Assembly (NCBI GenBank): GCA_050694175.1
Contig: JBOGXA010000008.1
Location: 69,237 to 133,236 of the forward strand
Reading direction: 5' to 3'
DNA length: 64,000 nt
From: JBOGXA01 sp050694175
Lineage (GTDB): Bacteria > Actinomycetota > CADDZG01 > WHSQ01
Numbering within the stretch: position 1 is the stretch's first letter; each line of letters begins with the position of its first letter. The position numbers were made by a program, and so were the translations under genes. The notes under the pieces are model-generated. The model was given only the letters and a program-made list of their open reading frames with translations. It was not told the origin of the DNA and did no database searches. Shown here one piece after another: positions 1 through 7,553 of this stretch.

Positions 1-1396
1 GCTCGAGGAACGTCTCGCCGATCGCCTCGGAGAGAGTCGGGTGCGGATGGATGAGCTCGGCAAGCTCGGACGGGTACGCCTCCCACGAGGTCGCGAGCTG
101 GCCCTCCGTAATGAGGTCCGACGCGCGCGGCCCGACGATGTGGATTCCGATGACGGCGCCATCCTTCTGTGCGATCGTCTTCACGAATCCCTGACCCCCG
201 CCCAGCATCAGCGCCCGGGCGTTCGCCGAGAACGGATACCTCTTGCTGACCACCTCCATGCCGGCTTCCTTAGCCTTCTGCTCGGTGTACCCCACAGACG
301 CGACCTCGGGCTGGCAGTAGATGATGTGAGCGATGTTCTTGTAGTCGACGGCGGTCGGGGACTTGCCCGCCAGGTACTCCGCCAGCTTGATGCCCTCGAT
401 GAATGCGACGTGCGCGAGCTGAGGGTGAGGCCAGTTCGCCTCGGGCACCGTGATGACGTCGCCGATTGCAAAGACCCCGTCGGCGCTCGTGTTGAACATA
501 GGGTCGACGACGATGAAGCCCTTGTCGACCTCGACGCCGGCCTCGTCGAGGCCAATTCCCTCCGAGTTGGGCGCTCGCCCAATGGCGACGAACATGCGGT
601 CGGCTTTCAGGGTCTCCCTCTTATCGCCCTTCTCAATGCCGACTTCGACGCCCGCATCCGTCACGTCCGCGCCGGTCACAGACGTCCCCACGTGGAACCT
701 GATGCCCCGTCGTTCGAGCAGCTTGCGGAGCGCCTCGGAGACATCGTCGTCCTCCGCCGGCGCGATCTTGTCGAGCATCTCCACGACCGTGACCTCGGCG
801 CCGAACGACCTGTAGACGCTTGCGAACTCGAGGCCAATGTAGTTGCCTCCCACCACGACGACCGAGGCGGGGATGTCGTCCGCGACGAGGCCGTGGTTCG
901 AGTTGTGCACCTTGTCGCCGTCGGTTTTGACAAACGGTAGATCGCGTGGGTACGAGCCGGTCGAGACGACGACGGCCCTGTTCGCAGTGAGCGAGCGCTC
1001 ACCGTCGCCGGTCTTCACAACGACGGTTCTCCGATCGACGAGGGTCCCTTCGCCTTCCACAAGCTCGACTTTGTTCTTCTTGACCAGCCCCGACAGACCC
1101 TTGTACATGCGGCCGACGACTGAGTCTTTGAATTTCAAGACCTTGTCCCAGTCGTAGTCGGGCGCGTCGACGACAAGGCCGAACTCTCCCGCAGCCCTGA
1201 ATTCGTCCATCAGGTCGGCGGCGTGCAGCAGCGCCTTGGTCGGGATGCACCCGCGATGGAGGCACGTACCCCCGACCTTGTCCTTCTCGATCAAGGCGAC
1301 GGACATCCCGAGGCGTCTGGCGTGGAAGGCGAGCGAGTACCCGCCGTTGCCGCCGCCGAGAATCACCACGTCAAAGGTGTTGTTGTTTTCAGCCAC
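1..1396 (-). CDS. lpdA: Dihydrolipoamide dehydrogenase, 3' end cut by window edge
   Basis: FAD-dependent disulfide oxidoreductase that reoxidises dihydrolipoamide in 2-oxoacid dehydrogenase complexes or the glycine cleavage system, using NAD+. The reading frame is open from the GTG at 1394-1396 to the window edge (465 codons), so only a few C-terminal residues are missing. Visible motifs: N-terminal FAD-binding GGGNGG; the redox disulfide in GGTCLHRGCIPTK (CX4C); the NAD-binding VVVGGNYIG; the second FAD contact AIGDV; and the C-terminal HPHPTLSE that supplies the catalytic His of the partner subunit. A strong Shine-Dalgarno GGAGG lies about 4 nt before the GTG. The HPHPT motif and CX4C spacing favour lipoamide dehydrogenase over mercuric or glutathione reductase. 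The complex it serves cannot be told, because its partner genes lie outside the window. Confidence 0.93.
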   Translation of the reverse strand, partial: MAENNNTFDVVILGGGNGGYSLAFHARRLGMSVALIEKDKVGGTCLHRGCIPTKALLHAADLMDEFRAAGEFGLVVDAPDYDWDKVLKFKDSVVGRMYKGLSGLVKKNKVELVEGEGTLVDRRTVVVKTGDGERSLTANRAVVVSTGSYPRDLPFVKTDGDKVHNSNHGLVADDIPASVVVVGGNYIGLEFASVYRSFGAEVTVVEMLDKIAPAEDDDVSEALRKLLERRGIRFHVGTSVTGADVTDAGVEVGIEKGDKRETLKADRMFVAIGRAPNSEGIGLDEAGVEVDKGFIVVDPMFNTSADGVFAIGDVITVPEANWPHPQLAHVAFIEGIKLAEYLAGKSPTAVDYKNIAHIIYCQPEVASVGYTEQKAKEAGMEVVSKRYPFSANARALMLGGGQGFVKTIAQKDGAVIGIHIVGPRASDLITEGQLATSWEAYPSELAELIHPHPTLSEAIGETFLE

Positions 1397-1503
1397 CGGA
1401 CCTCCAAGGAAATACGACTCCGGAAAACCGAGGTTACAGCCACCCACGCCTAAGAGATGTCCCGTGGCGAGCGCGCGCTGGTCGTGGGACGATGGGGGGA
1501 GCA

Positions 1504-1763
1504 TGCGAGGCGACCGGGTTGAGATCGTCGTCGACATCGGCGACGGAACGAAGAGTTACGAGATCACCGCGACCAAGGCCGGGCGGCGCGTCGAGGTGTC
1601 GCACATCCGAGGGACGGTCGAGGTATCGGAGGTGACGCGCACCGGCGAGGTCGTCCGCACCGGTCGCTTCATGGCGCAGCGAGTCGTGGCAGTGGTCGAA
1701 CATCCAGCCGAAGATGAGCGCGAGCCGCGGCGCCGCCCCTCCAACCAGGCCTCGATGCTGTAA
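1504..1763 (+). CDS. Small hypothetical protein (86 aa)
   Basis: Divergent from lpdA across a 107-bp gap. The ATG follows a purine-rich GGGGGGAGC stretch that can serve as ribosome binding site. The product starts MRGDRVEIVVDIG, has alternating hydrophobic/charged residues that suggest a small beta-rich domain in its first 65 residues, and ends in an Arg/Pro-rich tail. I see no Cys pairs, membrane segment or signal peptide and do not recognise the family. A conserved-looking repeat (1773-1818) begins just 10 bp after the stop. The start could lie elsewhere, since the frame is open further upstream, but that part overlaps lpdA and looks like antisense shadow. Confidence 0.5.
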
Positions 1764-1772
1764 GCCGGCGCG

Positions 1773-1818
1773 TGACTGAGCATCTGGGCGGGCTATGCGG
1801 GACGTGAGGGACACTCGA
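1773..1818 (+). repeat. Dispersed intergenic repeat, copy A
   Basis: A 46-bp element with the core GGGCGGGCTATGCGGGAC followed by GTGAGGGACACTCGA. It lies in the 64-bp gap between the converging ends of the 86-aa gene and the zinc-ribbon gene. Close relatives occur at 28421-28470, 28481-28530 and 38998-39034, all in the same orientation and all between converging genes. It holds two GGGAC words spaced 9 bp apart (1799 and 1808), which could be direct half-sites. I see no strong hairpin and no T-run, so it does not look like an ordinary intrinsic terminator. Confidence 0.75.
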
Positions 1819-1827
1819 CCCGCGGGG

Positions 1828-2076
1828 TTAGGACGGATCGGCTCCGCAGTGCTTACAAAGTGGCGCGGTCGGCGAGTTCAGACCCCCGCACTTACGACAT
1901 CTCGCCGGCTCCACGGCTCCTGAGCCTGCCTTGCGCGCCACCGCAACGGCCATGACGCCGAGCGCGGCGATGAGGGCGATGAGGACCGCGGCCGCGGCGT
2001 CGACCCCGCCGGTTGCGGCGGCCACCCCGACCGCAACGAATCCCGCCGCAACGATTGCGAGCGTTACTGCGATCAC
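1828..2076 (-). CDS. Two-helix membrane protein with C-terminal zinc ribbon
   Basis: An 82-residue protein with two hydrophobic segments (about residues 3-23 and 28-47) followed by a cytosolic-looking zinc ribbon, CRKCG...CKHCG, with 11 residues between the two CxxC knuckles. I chose the GTG at 2074-2076 because it forms a 4-nt GTGA overlap with the stop of the upstream hydrolase gene; an ATG 21 nt further upstream would give 89 residues. It is the last gene of the minus-strand metal cluster. Zinc-ribbon membrane proteins of this size are common in actinomycetes, but their function is unknown. Confidence 0.72.
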   Translation of the reverse strand: MIAVTLAIVAAGFVAVGVAAATGGVDAAAAVLIALIAALGVMAVAVARKAGSGAVEPARCRKCGGLNSPTAPLCKHCGADPS

Positions 2077-2825
2077 AGGACACTCTTTGACAACCACTCG
2101 AGCACGAGCTCGAAAACACCCGGATGCCGGCGAAGCTGGTGCGGGGCCCCCTCGATCACCATGAGGTCCGCGGCCGGTGCCGCCTCTGCGATCCTGTAAG
2201 CGTGGGCGATGGGGACGACGTCGTCCAGCGTCCCGTGGACGATCAGCAGCGGCACCTCTGCGTGCGCGGCGGCCTTCTCCGGGATCACAGCGTCGAACTC
2301 AGCCGCCCACCGTGCCGGGTCCCTCAGCACCTCGGGGGCCAGAACCATGCCCGCCTCCTCGGTGATCACCCGAACGCCCTCGGCCGCGTCGGCCGCGAAC
2401 GACACCCACACCGCCGGAGCCGCGAGCAGCACGAGGCCGTCGACGGACAGGCCGCGAGCGACCGCCTCGACGGCGACCGCACCTCCGGCCGAGGAACCGA
2501 GCACGACCACCGGTCGGCCCTCTACCCCCTCGAGCGCGCGGGCGGCCCCGACGATGGCGCCCACATCGCGCACCCATCCCTCAATCGAAAAGTGGCCCGG
2601 AGATGAGCCCCGAGCGCGCATGTCGGCCCACACCGCGGCCCAGCCGGATGCCGCGAACCTGCGCGCCAGATCCGGGTAGCCCGCGTCACCCGGGTCGGGA
2701 GGATTGACTGAGGGGATCCCGTGCAGCAGCACGATCAGTCTGACGGGGGCAACCGGGACGTTCGCCCCCGCGGCGAGCTGTAGACCGTCGCTCGACACCT
2801 CCAGCGGCAACTCGCGATCACTCAT
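2073..2825 (-). CDS. Alpha/beta hydrolase
   Basis: A 250-residue alpha/beta-hydrolase-fold protein. The oxyanion-hole HG lies in LLHGIP, the nucleophile elbow is GSSAGG (GxSxG), the acid is in HGTLDDVVP, and the catalytic His is in EGAPHQL, so the Ser-Asp-His triad is complete and in normal order. There is no signal peptide, so it is probably cytosolic. The ATG at 2823-2825 overlaps the TGA of the upstream cupredoxin gene (ATGA), which indicates translational coupling; a longer reading with 17 extra residues is open but would sit inside the cupredoxin gene. The substrate is unknown. The best relatives would be serine aminopeptidase- or dienelactone-hydrolase-like enzymes. Confidence 0.82.
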   Translation of the reverse strand: MSDRELPLEVSSDGLQLAAGANVPVAPVRLIVLLHGIPSVNPPDPGDAGYPDLARRFAASGWAAVWADMRARGSSPGHFSIEGWVRDVGAIVGAARALEGVEGRPVVVLGSSAGGAVAVEAVARGLSVDGLVLLAAPAVWVSFAADAAEGVRVITEEAGMVLAPEVLRDPARWAAEFDAVIPEKAAAHAEVPLLIVHGTLDDVVPIAHAYRIAEAAPAADLMVIEGAPHQLRRHPGVFELVLEWLSKSVL

Positions 2826-3205
2826 TCCTGAACGATGATCGTCCCCGTCATCCCCTGGCTTTCGTGGGGAAGGCACACATACTGGTACGTGCCCGGCTGA
2901 TCCAGCGTCACCTCGTAGGTCCCGCCCCGATCGATCAGTCCGCGGCCGAGGTCTTCCCGCGCGTCGCTCTCGCTAGCGAAGCCACCGCTGGCAAAGTAGT
3001 CGGCTCCCTCGGGTGTTCCGTCGTCGAGGGCGGTGACGCTGTGGGTTTCGTCGGAATCGTTCGTAAAGGTGATCGTGCTTCCGGGCTCGGCTCGATAGGT
3101 GGTGGGAACGAACTCCTGTCCCCGCATCCCAATTCCTGATGAACCGCCCGAACACGCCCCAGCAACCAGCAGCGTCAACGACAAGGCACCAATCCCCGAG
3201 TGCAT
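2822..3205 (-). CDS. Cupredoxin (plastocyanin-like) lipoprotein
   Basis: A 127-residue exported blue-copper protein. The N-terminus is a lipoprotein signal ending in the lipobox LVAGAC (Cys18), followed by a Gly/Ser linker and one cupredoxin domain. The type-1 copper ligands are all present: His55 in DETHSV, then Cys111, His114 and Met119 in YVCLPHESQGM. It should be anchored to the outer face of the membrane and carry single electrons. It lies 15 bp after the ZIP transporter gene and two genes after the multicopper oxidase, which fits a job as electron acceptor or donor for that oxidase, or as a copper store for it. This role is inferred from context only. Confidence 0.88.
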   Translation of the reverse strand: MHSGIGALSLTLLVAGACSGGSSGIGMRGQEFVPTTYRAEPGSTITFTNDSDETHSVTALDDGTPEGADYFASGGFASESDAREDLGRGLIDRGGTYEVTLDQPGTYQYVCLPHESQGMTGTIIVQE

Positions 3206-3220
3206 GAACGTGAACTCTAC

Positions 3221-4396
3221 TTAGGCGGCGAACAGGCCGGTCACGTACATGACGGCGAGACCGACAACGAATCCCAGGGCGACCGATCCGGACAGGCCTC
3301 GTTCGTCGCTCGCCATGCTGCGAGCTATCGACCAGATGACCTGGGCGATGGCGCCGGCTGCGATACCGAAAGCAAGAGCTCCGGGGGCGGGGGAGAAAGC
3401 GAAGCCTCCCAGCCACGCGCCGAACACCGTCGGCACTCCTGCGAGTGCACCAAGCGCGATGAAGTGCCACAGTGCCGGCCGCTCGGTCCGGGTGCCTAGC
3501 GGCGCGACGATCGCCAGGCCCTCGGTTGTGTTGTGCAAGGCAAAGCCGACGACGAGGAACGTCCCAAGGGCGATCTCTCCCGCCGCCAGGGCGGCACCGA
3601 CCGCCAGCCCTTCGCCGAGGTTGTGGAGCCCGATGCCGGCGGCGATCAGGTACGCAAGCACCAGGCCTGCGCCGAGTGCCGCCCTGCGGCGGGTGAGGGC
3701 CGCGCCGATCCACGTGAGCGCCGCGACCGCGGCCAGAGCTCCCGATGCAAACAGGCCTACGCCGTCAAAAGCTCCCGCAGCCTCGCCCGCGAGCTCGAGA
3801 CCCTCGGCAATCGTGTCGACCAGCAAGAACGCCAGCAACCCGATGGTTACCGCCAAGAAGAAGCCGAGCCAGCGGCGGGACGCCCGCCGCAGGGCAGGAA
3901 ACCACAGCAACCCGACGGCAACCGGGATGACACCGATGTAGACACCCAGCAGCCCGTAGATGCGAAGGGTCTCGGAGTCGAGGTCGGGTGTCACGGCGGC
4001 AACTTCGATCTCGTGCTCGATCGTCACGCCCGTCGCCGTGACCAACTTGATGTTGAGCGGCAAGTCCTCGTCCCACGGATAGGTAAGCCTCACCGTGGTC
4101 CCTTCGAGCCGTCCAAGAGTGCTATCGCCGATCGTGTAGTCCCAGTACGCGTCGTCGACGAGGACCTGGGCGATCGTTACCGGATCCGGTCCATCGTTGC
4201 GAACGTGCAGCTCGATCTCGCCCGTCTCCAACACCGTGCGCTCGACGGCGACGGCCTCGACGGGAGGCACCTCGCGAAGCTCACCTATCGGGTCGGTCAG
4301 TAAGAACACTCCGAGCAGCGCCGCGACTAGAACAAGGGGGATGAGACCACCTACCCACGCGGGCAGTCTCTCGATGCGCGACGTGACCGTGGCCAT
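3221..4396 (-). CDS. ZIP-family metal transporter with an N-terminal extracytoplasmic domain
   Basis: A 391-residue integral membrane protein. The two ZIP metal-site helices are intact: GLHNLGEGLA and FALHNTTEGLA, each with the His-Asn-x-x-Glu-Gly signature. ZIP proteins move Zn, Fe or Mn into the cytosol. Unlike most bacterial ZIPs (about 230-270 aa), this one starts with a lone membrane helix (about residues 14-34) and a roughly 100-residue beta-rich extracytoplasmic segment (ELHVRNDGPDPVTIAQV and following) before the transporter core. The ATG at 4394-4396 has a GAGGTGA ribosome binding site and lies 2 bp after the oxidase stop. An upstream in-frame start is possible but less well supported. 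Control by the DtxR-type protein at the head of the cluster argues for Mn or Fe as the substrate. Confidence 0.87.
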   Translation of the reverse strand: MATVTSRIERLPAWVGGLIPLVLVAALLGVFLLTDPIGELREVPPVEAVAVERTVLETGEIELHVRNDGPDPVTIAQVLVDDAYWDYTIGDSTLGRLEGTTVRLTYPWDEDLPLNIKLVTATGVTIEHEIEVAAVTPDLDSETLRIYGLLGVYIGVIPVAVGLLWFPALRRASRRWLGFFLAVTIGLLAFLLVDTIAEGLELAGEAAGAFDGVGLFASGALAAVAALTWIGAALTRRRAALGAGLVLAYLIAAGIGLHNLGEGLAVGAALAAGEIALGTFLVVGFALHNTTEGLAIVAPLGTRTERPALWHFIALGALAGVPTVFGAWLGGFAFSPAPGALAFGIAAGAIAQVIWSIARSMASDERGLSGSVALGFVVGLAVMYVTGLFAA

Positions 4397-4398
4397 GG

Positions 4399-5403
4399 TC
4401 ACATCACCTCGAAGAAGCTCATCCATCCCAGTCCCACGAACTCACTCTGGTGCGCATGGAACATGAAGCGACCGGGCTCCTCGTATGTGAACTCGATCAT
4501 GTGGCGCTCTGCCTGGCCCATCGAGATCGTGTCCGTGAATTCATCGGGTGTCAGCGATGTTCCCGTTCGATAGAGATCGAAGAAGTTGGCGTGGAGATGA
4601 ATCGAATTGATGGGATCGAACTCGGTGATGTTGATCACATGCGCTCGCTGGAGCTCCCCCGCGGCGATGTGGATGGGCTTCACCGCGTATGCAAACGCAA
4701 TCGTGTTGACCGCGTAGATCTCGTTCTCCCCATCGAAGTTGGTGTCGAACGCGTTCATGACCAAGATCATCTCGTGCGCGTCCGGTCGCCCCTTTTTGGG
4801 GTCGACGATGAACGCCCCGTAGAGGCCTCGGTGTATGTGCGCGATCAGTGGAACCGAATGGCAGTGATAGAGGTGAGTCCCGAAGGGTTCGGCAATGAAG
4901 TCGTAGGTGAATTCATCGCCCGGGTACACCTCTCCCGCCCCCGGAACGCCGTCCATCGACGCGGAATGGATGCCGTGGAAGTGGATCGTGTGCGGATGGT
5001 CACCTGAATTGACGAATTGAATGCGGATGCGATCGCCCTCGGTGGCCCGGATGGTCGGCCCCGGAACTCTCCCGTTGTACGTCCATGCCGGGAAGAACAC
5101 TCCCGGCGCGACCTCGATCTCTTTGTTGACGGCGGTTAACTGGTATTCGCGCACGGTGCGACCAGAGCGATCCCTGGAGGTCTCGTCGCCGTAGTTGAAG
5201 TCGGTCAGGATCTCGTGGGGATCGAACCCATTGCGCGCGTGGTCGACGTTCCCGACCGTCATCATGTCTCCGCCGCGCGCGCCGTGGCTATCGTGGCCGA
5301 CGTGAGGCTGCGCAATGATCTCCTTGCCCGACAGCAGAGACGCGCCGACCGCACCGGCTGCGCCGGCACCCGTGATGAAGCGCCGCCGGTTCACGACACC
5401 CAT
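4399..5403 (-). CDS. Two-domain multicopper oxidase, Tat-exported
   Basis: A 334-residue protein with a twin-arginine signal (NRRRFITGAG) and two cupredoxin domains. Copper motifs: HPHTIHFHG (137-144), HLYHCHS (177-183) with His189/His191 downstream, HLHANFF (269-275) and FHAHQSEF (315-322). The only Cys-containing HCH motif is in domain 1, so the type-1 site lies there, as in nitrite-reductase-like and two-domain laccase-type oxidases; these work as trimers with the type-2/3 copper at the domain interfaces. The normal axial Met after HIH is replaced by Leu (HIHRGLYG), which usually raises the redox potential. It overlaps the dtxR stop by 13 bp and precedes the ZIP gene. Oxidation of Fe(II) or Mn(II) outside the cell is a plausible but unproven role. 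Confidence 0.87.
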   Translation of the reverse strand: MGVVNRRRFITGAGAAGAVGASLLSGKEIIAQPHVGHDSHGARGGDMMTVGNVDHARNGFDPHEILTDFNYGDETSRDRSGRTVREYQLTAVNKEIEVAPGVFFPAWTYNGRVPGPTIRATEGDRIRIQFVNSGDHPHTIHFHGIHSASMDGVPGAGEVYPGDEFTYDFIAEPFGTHLYHCHSVPLIAHIHRGLYGAFIVDPKKGRPDAHEMILVMNAFDTNFDGENEIYAVNTIAFAYAVKPIHIAAGELQRAHVINITEFDPINSIHLHANFFDLYRTGTSLTPDEFTDTISMGQAERHMIEFTYEEPGRFMFHAHQSEFVGLGWMSFFEVM

Positions 5404-6065
5404 ATCGACTCCGCCAGCGCGCGCGACAGGGCCTGCGGTTCACCGATCCCATCGACATGCACGAACAGGGGACCTTCCATCGGGCCGCGCCCGGTGACCT
5501 CCACCTTCGCCCCCGGGCGCACCGCGATCGAGTCGAGCCACCGCAGGGTCTCGGGCTGGTGATCGGGAACGCGCGCCACCACCACGCGCTCGCCGTCGCC
5601 TACCTCCCACAGGGGTCGGGTCGAGACCGACGGCATGGAGCCGTCCTTGGTCGGGATCGGGTGGCCGTGCGGATCGACCGTCGGGTCGCCGAGCTTCGAG
5701 GCGATCCGGTCCTCGAGGCCCTCCGAGAGCACATGCTCGAGGACTTCGGCCTCGTCGTGGACCTGATCCCACGGCACGCCGAGCGCCTCCGCCAGGTAGG
5801 TCTCGAGAAGCCGGTGGTGGCGGATGACCTCCAGCGCAACCTTGCAGCCGGCGTCCGTGAGAGATGCCCCGCGGTAGGGCAGGTAACCCACCAGCCCCAT
5901 TCCGTCGAGGCGTTTCAGCATGTTGGTCGCAGATGCCGCCGACACATCGAGACGGGTGGCGATGGCCGTCGTCGAGACGAGGCCGTCGGCCGCACCCTCC
6001 TCGACGGCAAGGTGCCACAGCCCCTTCAGGTAGTCCTCGGCGGCGGGTGACGTGTTGTCGAGCAT
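5391..6065 (-). CDS. DtxR/MntR-family metal-dependent repressor
   Basis: A 224-residue regulator with the DtxR layout: N-terminal winged helix (ATRLDVSAASATNMLKRL, about residues 36-53), a metal-binding/dimerisation domain (RHHRLLETYLAEALG; HDEAEVLEHVLSEGLEDRI), and a C-terminal SH3/FeoA-like domain (about 155-224). The ligand pattern in the dimerisation domain (EVIRHHRLLE, HDEAEVLEHV) is typical of the family and does not by itself separate Fe from Mn sensors. It heads the minus-strand metal cluster, and its stop overlaps the oxidase start by 13 bp. A perfect inverted repeat lies on its own promoter (6077-6092), so autorepression in the presence of metal is likely, with co-control of the downstream oxidase and ZIP transporter. 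Confidence 0.9.
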   Translation of the reverse strand: MLDNTSPAAEDYLKGLWHLAVEEGAADGLVSTTAIATRLDVSAASATNMLKRLDGMGLVGYLPYRGASLTDAGCKVALEVIRHHRLLETYLAEALGVPWDQVHDEAEVLEHVLSEGLEDRIASKLGDPTVDPHGHPIPTKDGSMPSVSTRPLWEVGDGERVVVARVPDHQPETLRWLDSIAVRPGAKVEVTGRGPMEGPLFVHVDGIGEPQALSRALAESIWVS

Positions 6066-6074
6066 AAAAAATTG

Positions 6075-6103
6075 ATTTTAGCCAAAGCTAAATATTTCTT
6101 CAA
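6075..6103 (-). promoter_or_regulatory. dtxR promoter with overlapping inverted-repeat operator
   Basis: On the minus strand there is a -35-like TTGAAG (6103-6098), a 17-bp spacer and a -10-like TAAAAT (6080-6075). A perfect inverted repeat, TTTAGC-CAAA-GCTAAA (6077-6092), covers the spacer and part of the -10, where a bound repressor would block RNA polymerase. The arms resemble the A/T-flanked palindromes bound by DtxR/MntR-type proteins. The -10 ends only 10 nt before the ATG at 6065, so the transcript would start at or within about 3 nt of the start codon, making it leaderless. The short AT-rich stretch stands out from the GC-rich surroundings. Confidence 0.7.
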
Positions 6104-6167
6104 TCCCGGCTGATCCGAGGGGGTTACGGGCGGGAAGGGGCCTTCGGCCCTAACCTTCGAGGCAAGA

Positions 6168-7544
6168 ATGGAGAAACCCGCAGCCCCACGAGCAGTTCTC
6201 GTTGCCCTCGCCCTCACGTGCCTTCTCGGCGGGGCCAAGTTCGCGGTGGGAGCCACCACCTCGAGCCTGGCCGTGTTGTCGCAGGCCCTCGACTCCGCCC
6301 TCGACGCGGTGGCCCTCCTGCTCCTCTATTTCGCCGTGCGGATCGCGGCCAAGCCGGCCGATGCGGAGCACCACTACGGGCACGCCAAGGCCGAGAACCT
6401 TGCGGCGTTCACGCAGACCCTGATCCTGGGGGCACTCGTCGTCGGGGTCGCCGTCGAAGCGGTTGCGCGTCTGGCGGGCGTGGGCGAGCCCGTGGGTTCT
6501 CCCTGGTACGCGTTCGCGCTGCTGGCGGTATCGATCGTCGTCGACGTCGCGCGCGTGCGATTGCTCACCCGCACCGCTCGGTCGGAGAACTCGGATGCGC
6601 TGAGGGCCGGAGCCCTGAACTTTGCGATCGACATCGGTACCGCTCTCGTAGCCCTCGTGAGTCTCGTCGCAGTGCGCGCAGGACTGGACCGGGCCGACGC
6701 GATCGGGTCCCTGATCGTCGTGGCCGCCGTTGGCGTCGCCGCGTTTCGCCTCGGGAAACGCTCGGTCGACGTCCTGATGGATCGCGCCCCGCGCGCACGC
6801 GCCGAGGCGATCTCGAAGGCCGCGGCGCGTGTTCAGGGGGTTGACGAGACGCGCCGGGTGCGCGTGCGCGGTGGGGATAGGGAAGTGTTCGCCGACGTCA
6901 CCGTTGCAGCGGAGCGCACCGCCTCTTTGGAGCGCGCACACGCCATCGCGGAGGAAGTCGAGCATGAAATCGCGCGCGTCGCTCCGGACGCCGACGTGGT
7001 CGTGCATGTCGAGCCGGCCTCACAAACAAGCGGGTTGGTCGAGCGTGTGCAGGCGGCCGCGAGCCGCACCCCCGGCGTGCACGAAGTACACAACGTACTG
7101 GTCCACGCGTTCGACGAGAGCGGGCAAAGCAACCTTCAGGTGACGCTTCATGCCAAGGTTCAACCGCACACATCGCTGCAGGAAGCGCACGAGCTCGCCG
7201 ACCGGATAGAGGCGGCGGTCGCGGACGAACTGGGATCCGATGTGCGAGTGGACGCACACATCGAGCCACTCGAAAAAACGACCCACGGGAAAGACGTGAC
7301 GGCGACCAGGGCCGATCTCGTCGCCGGCATCAAACGCCTCGCGGTGACCGAGCCCGACGTGCTCGACTGTCACGAGGTACTCGTCACCGCGAGCGGCGAT
7401 GTGCTATCGATCGTCGCGCACGTGCACGGTCGCGGGGACCTCCCACTCGAACGGATCCACGACGCGTCCCAGCGCATCGAGAAGTCGGTCCACGCGGCGC
7501 ACCCCGACGTGGGCGCGGTGCTCATTCACTTCGAACCGCTCTAG
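6168..7544 (+). CDS. Cation diffusion facilitator (metal exporter) with three C-terminal domains
   Basis: A 458-residue CDF-family metal/proton antiporter. Six membrane helices occupy about residues 8-195. The central metal site has DSALD in helix 2 (Asp42, Asp46) and NFAID in helix 5 (Asn151, Asp155); the His of zinc-type members is replaced by Asn, which suggests a metal other than zinc, such as Mn or Fe. The cytosolic part is tripled: three related ferredoxin-like dimerisation domains (about 208-290, 291-372, 380-458), each ending in a similar strand (VVVHVEP, VDAHIEP, VLIHFEP), whereas most CDFs have one. It is divergent from the DtxR-controlled uptake cluster, 102 bp away, so it may be the efflux arm of the same metal balance. 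Confidence 0.88.
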   Translation: MEKPAAPRAVLVALALTCLLGGAKFAVGATTSSLAVLSQALDSALDAVALLLLYFAVRIAAKPADAEHHYGHAKAENLAAFTQTLILGALVVGVAVEAVARLAGVGEPVGSPWYAFALLAVSIVVDVARVRLLTRTARSENSDALRAGALNFAIDIGTALVALVSLVAVRAGLDRADAIGSLIVVAAVGVAAFRLGKRSVDVLMDRAPRARAEAISKAAARVQGVDETRRVRVRGGDREVFADVTVAAERTASLERAHAIAEEVEHEIARVAPDADVVVHVEPASQTSGLVERVQAAASRTPGVHEVHNVLVHAFDESGQSNLQVTLHAKVQPHTSLQEAHELADRIEAAVADELGSDVRVDAHIEPLEKTTHGKDVTATRADLVAGIKRLAVTEPDVLDCHEVLVTASGDVLSIVAHVHGRGDLPLERIHDASQRIEKSVHAAHPDVGAVLIHFEPL

Positions 7545-7553
7545 CGGGGGCGC

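Noticed and set aside
4399..5403. Copper nitrite reductase (NirK) as identity of the multicopper oxidase
   Set aside because: The HCH pattern in domain 1 and FHAHQSEF in domain 2, without the NirK-type Met ligand spacing, fit two-domain oxidases better; no denitrification genes are nearby.
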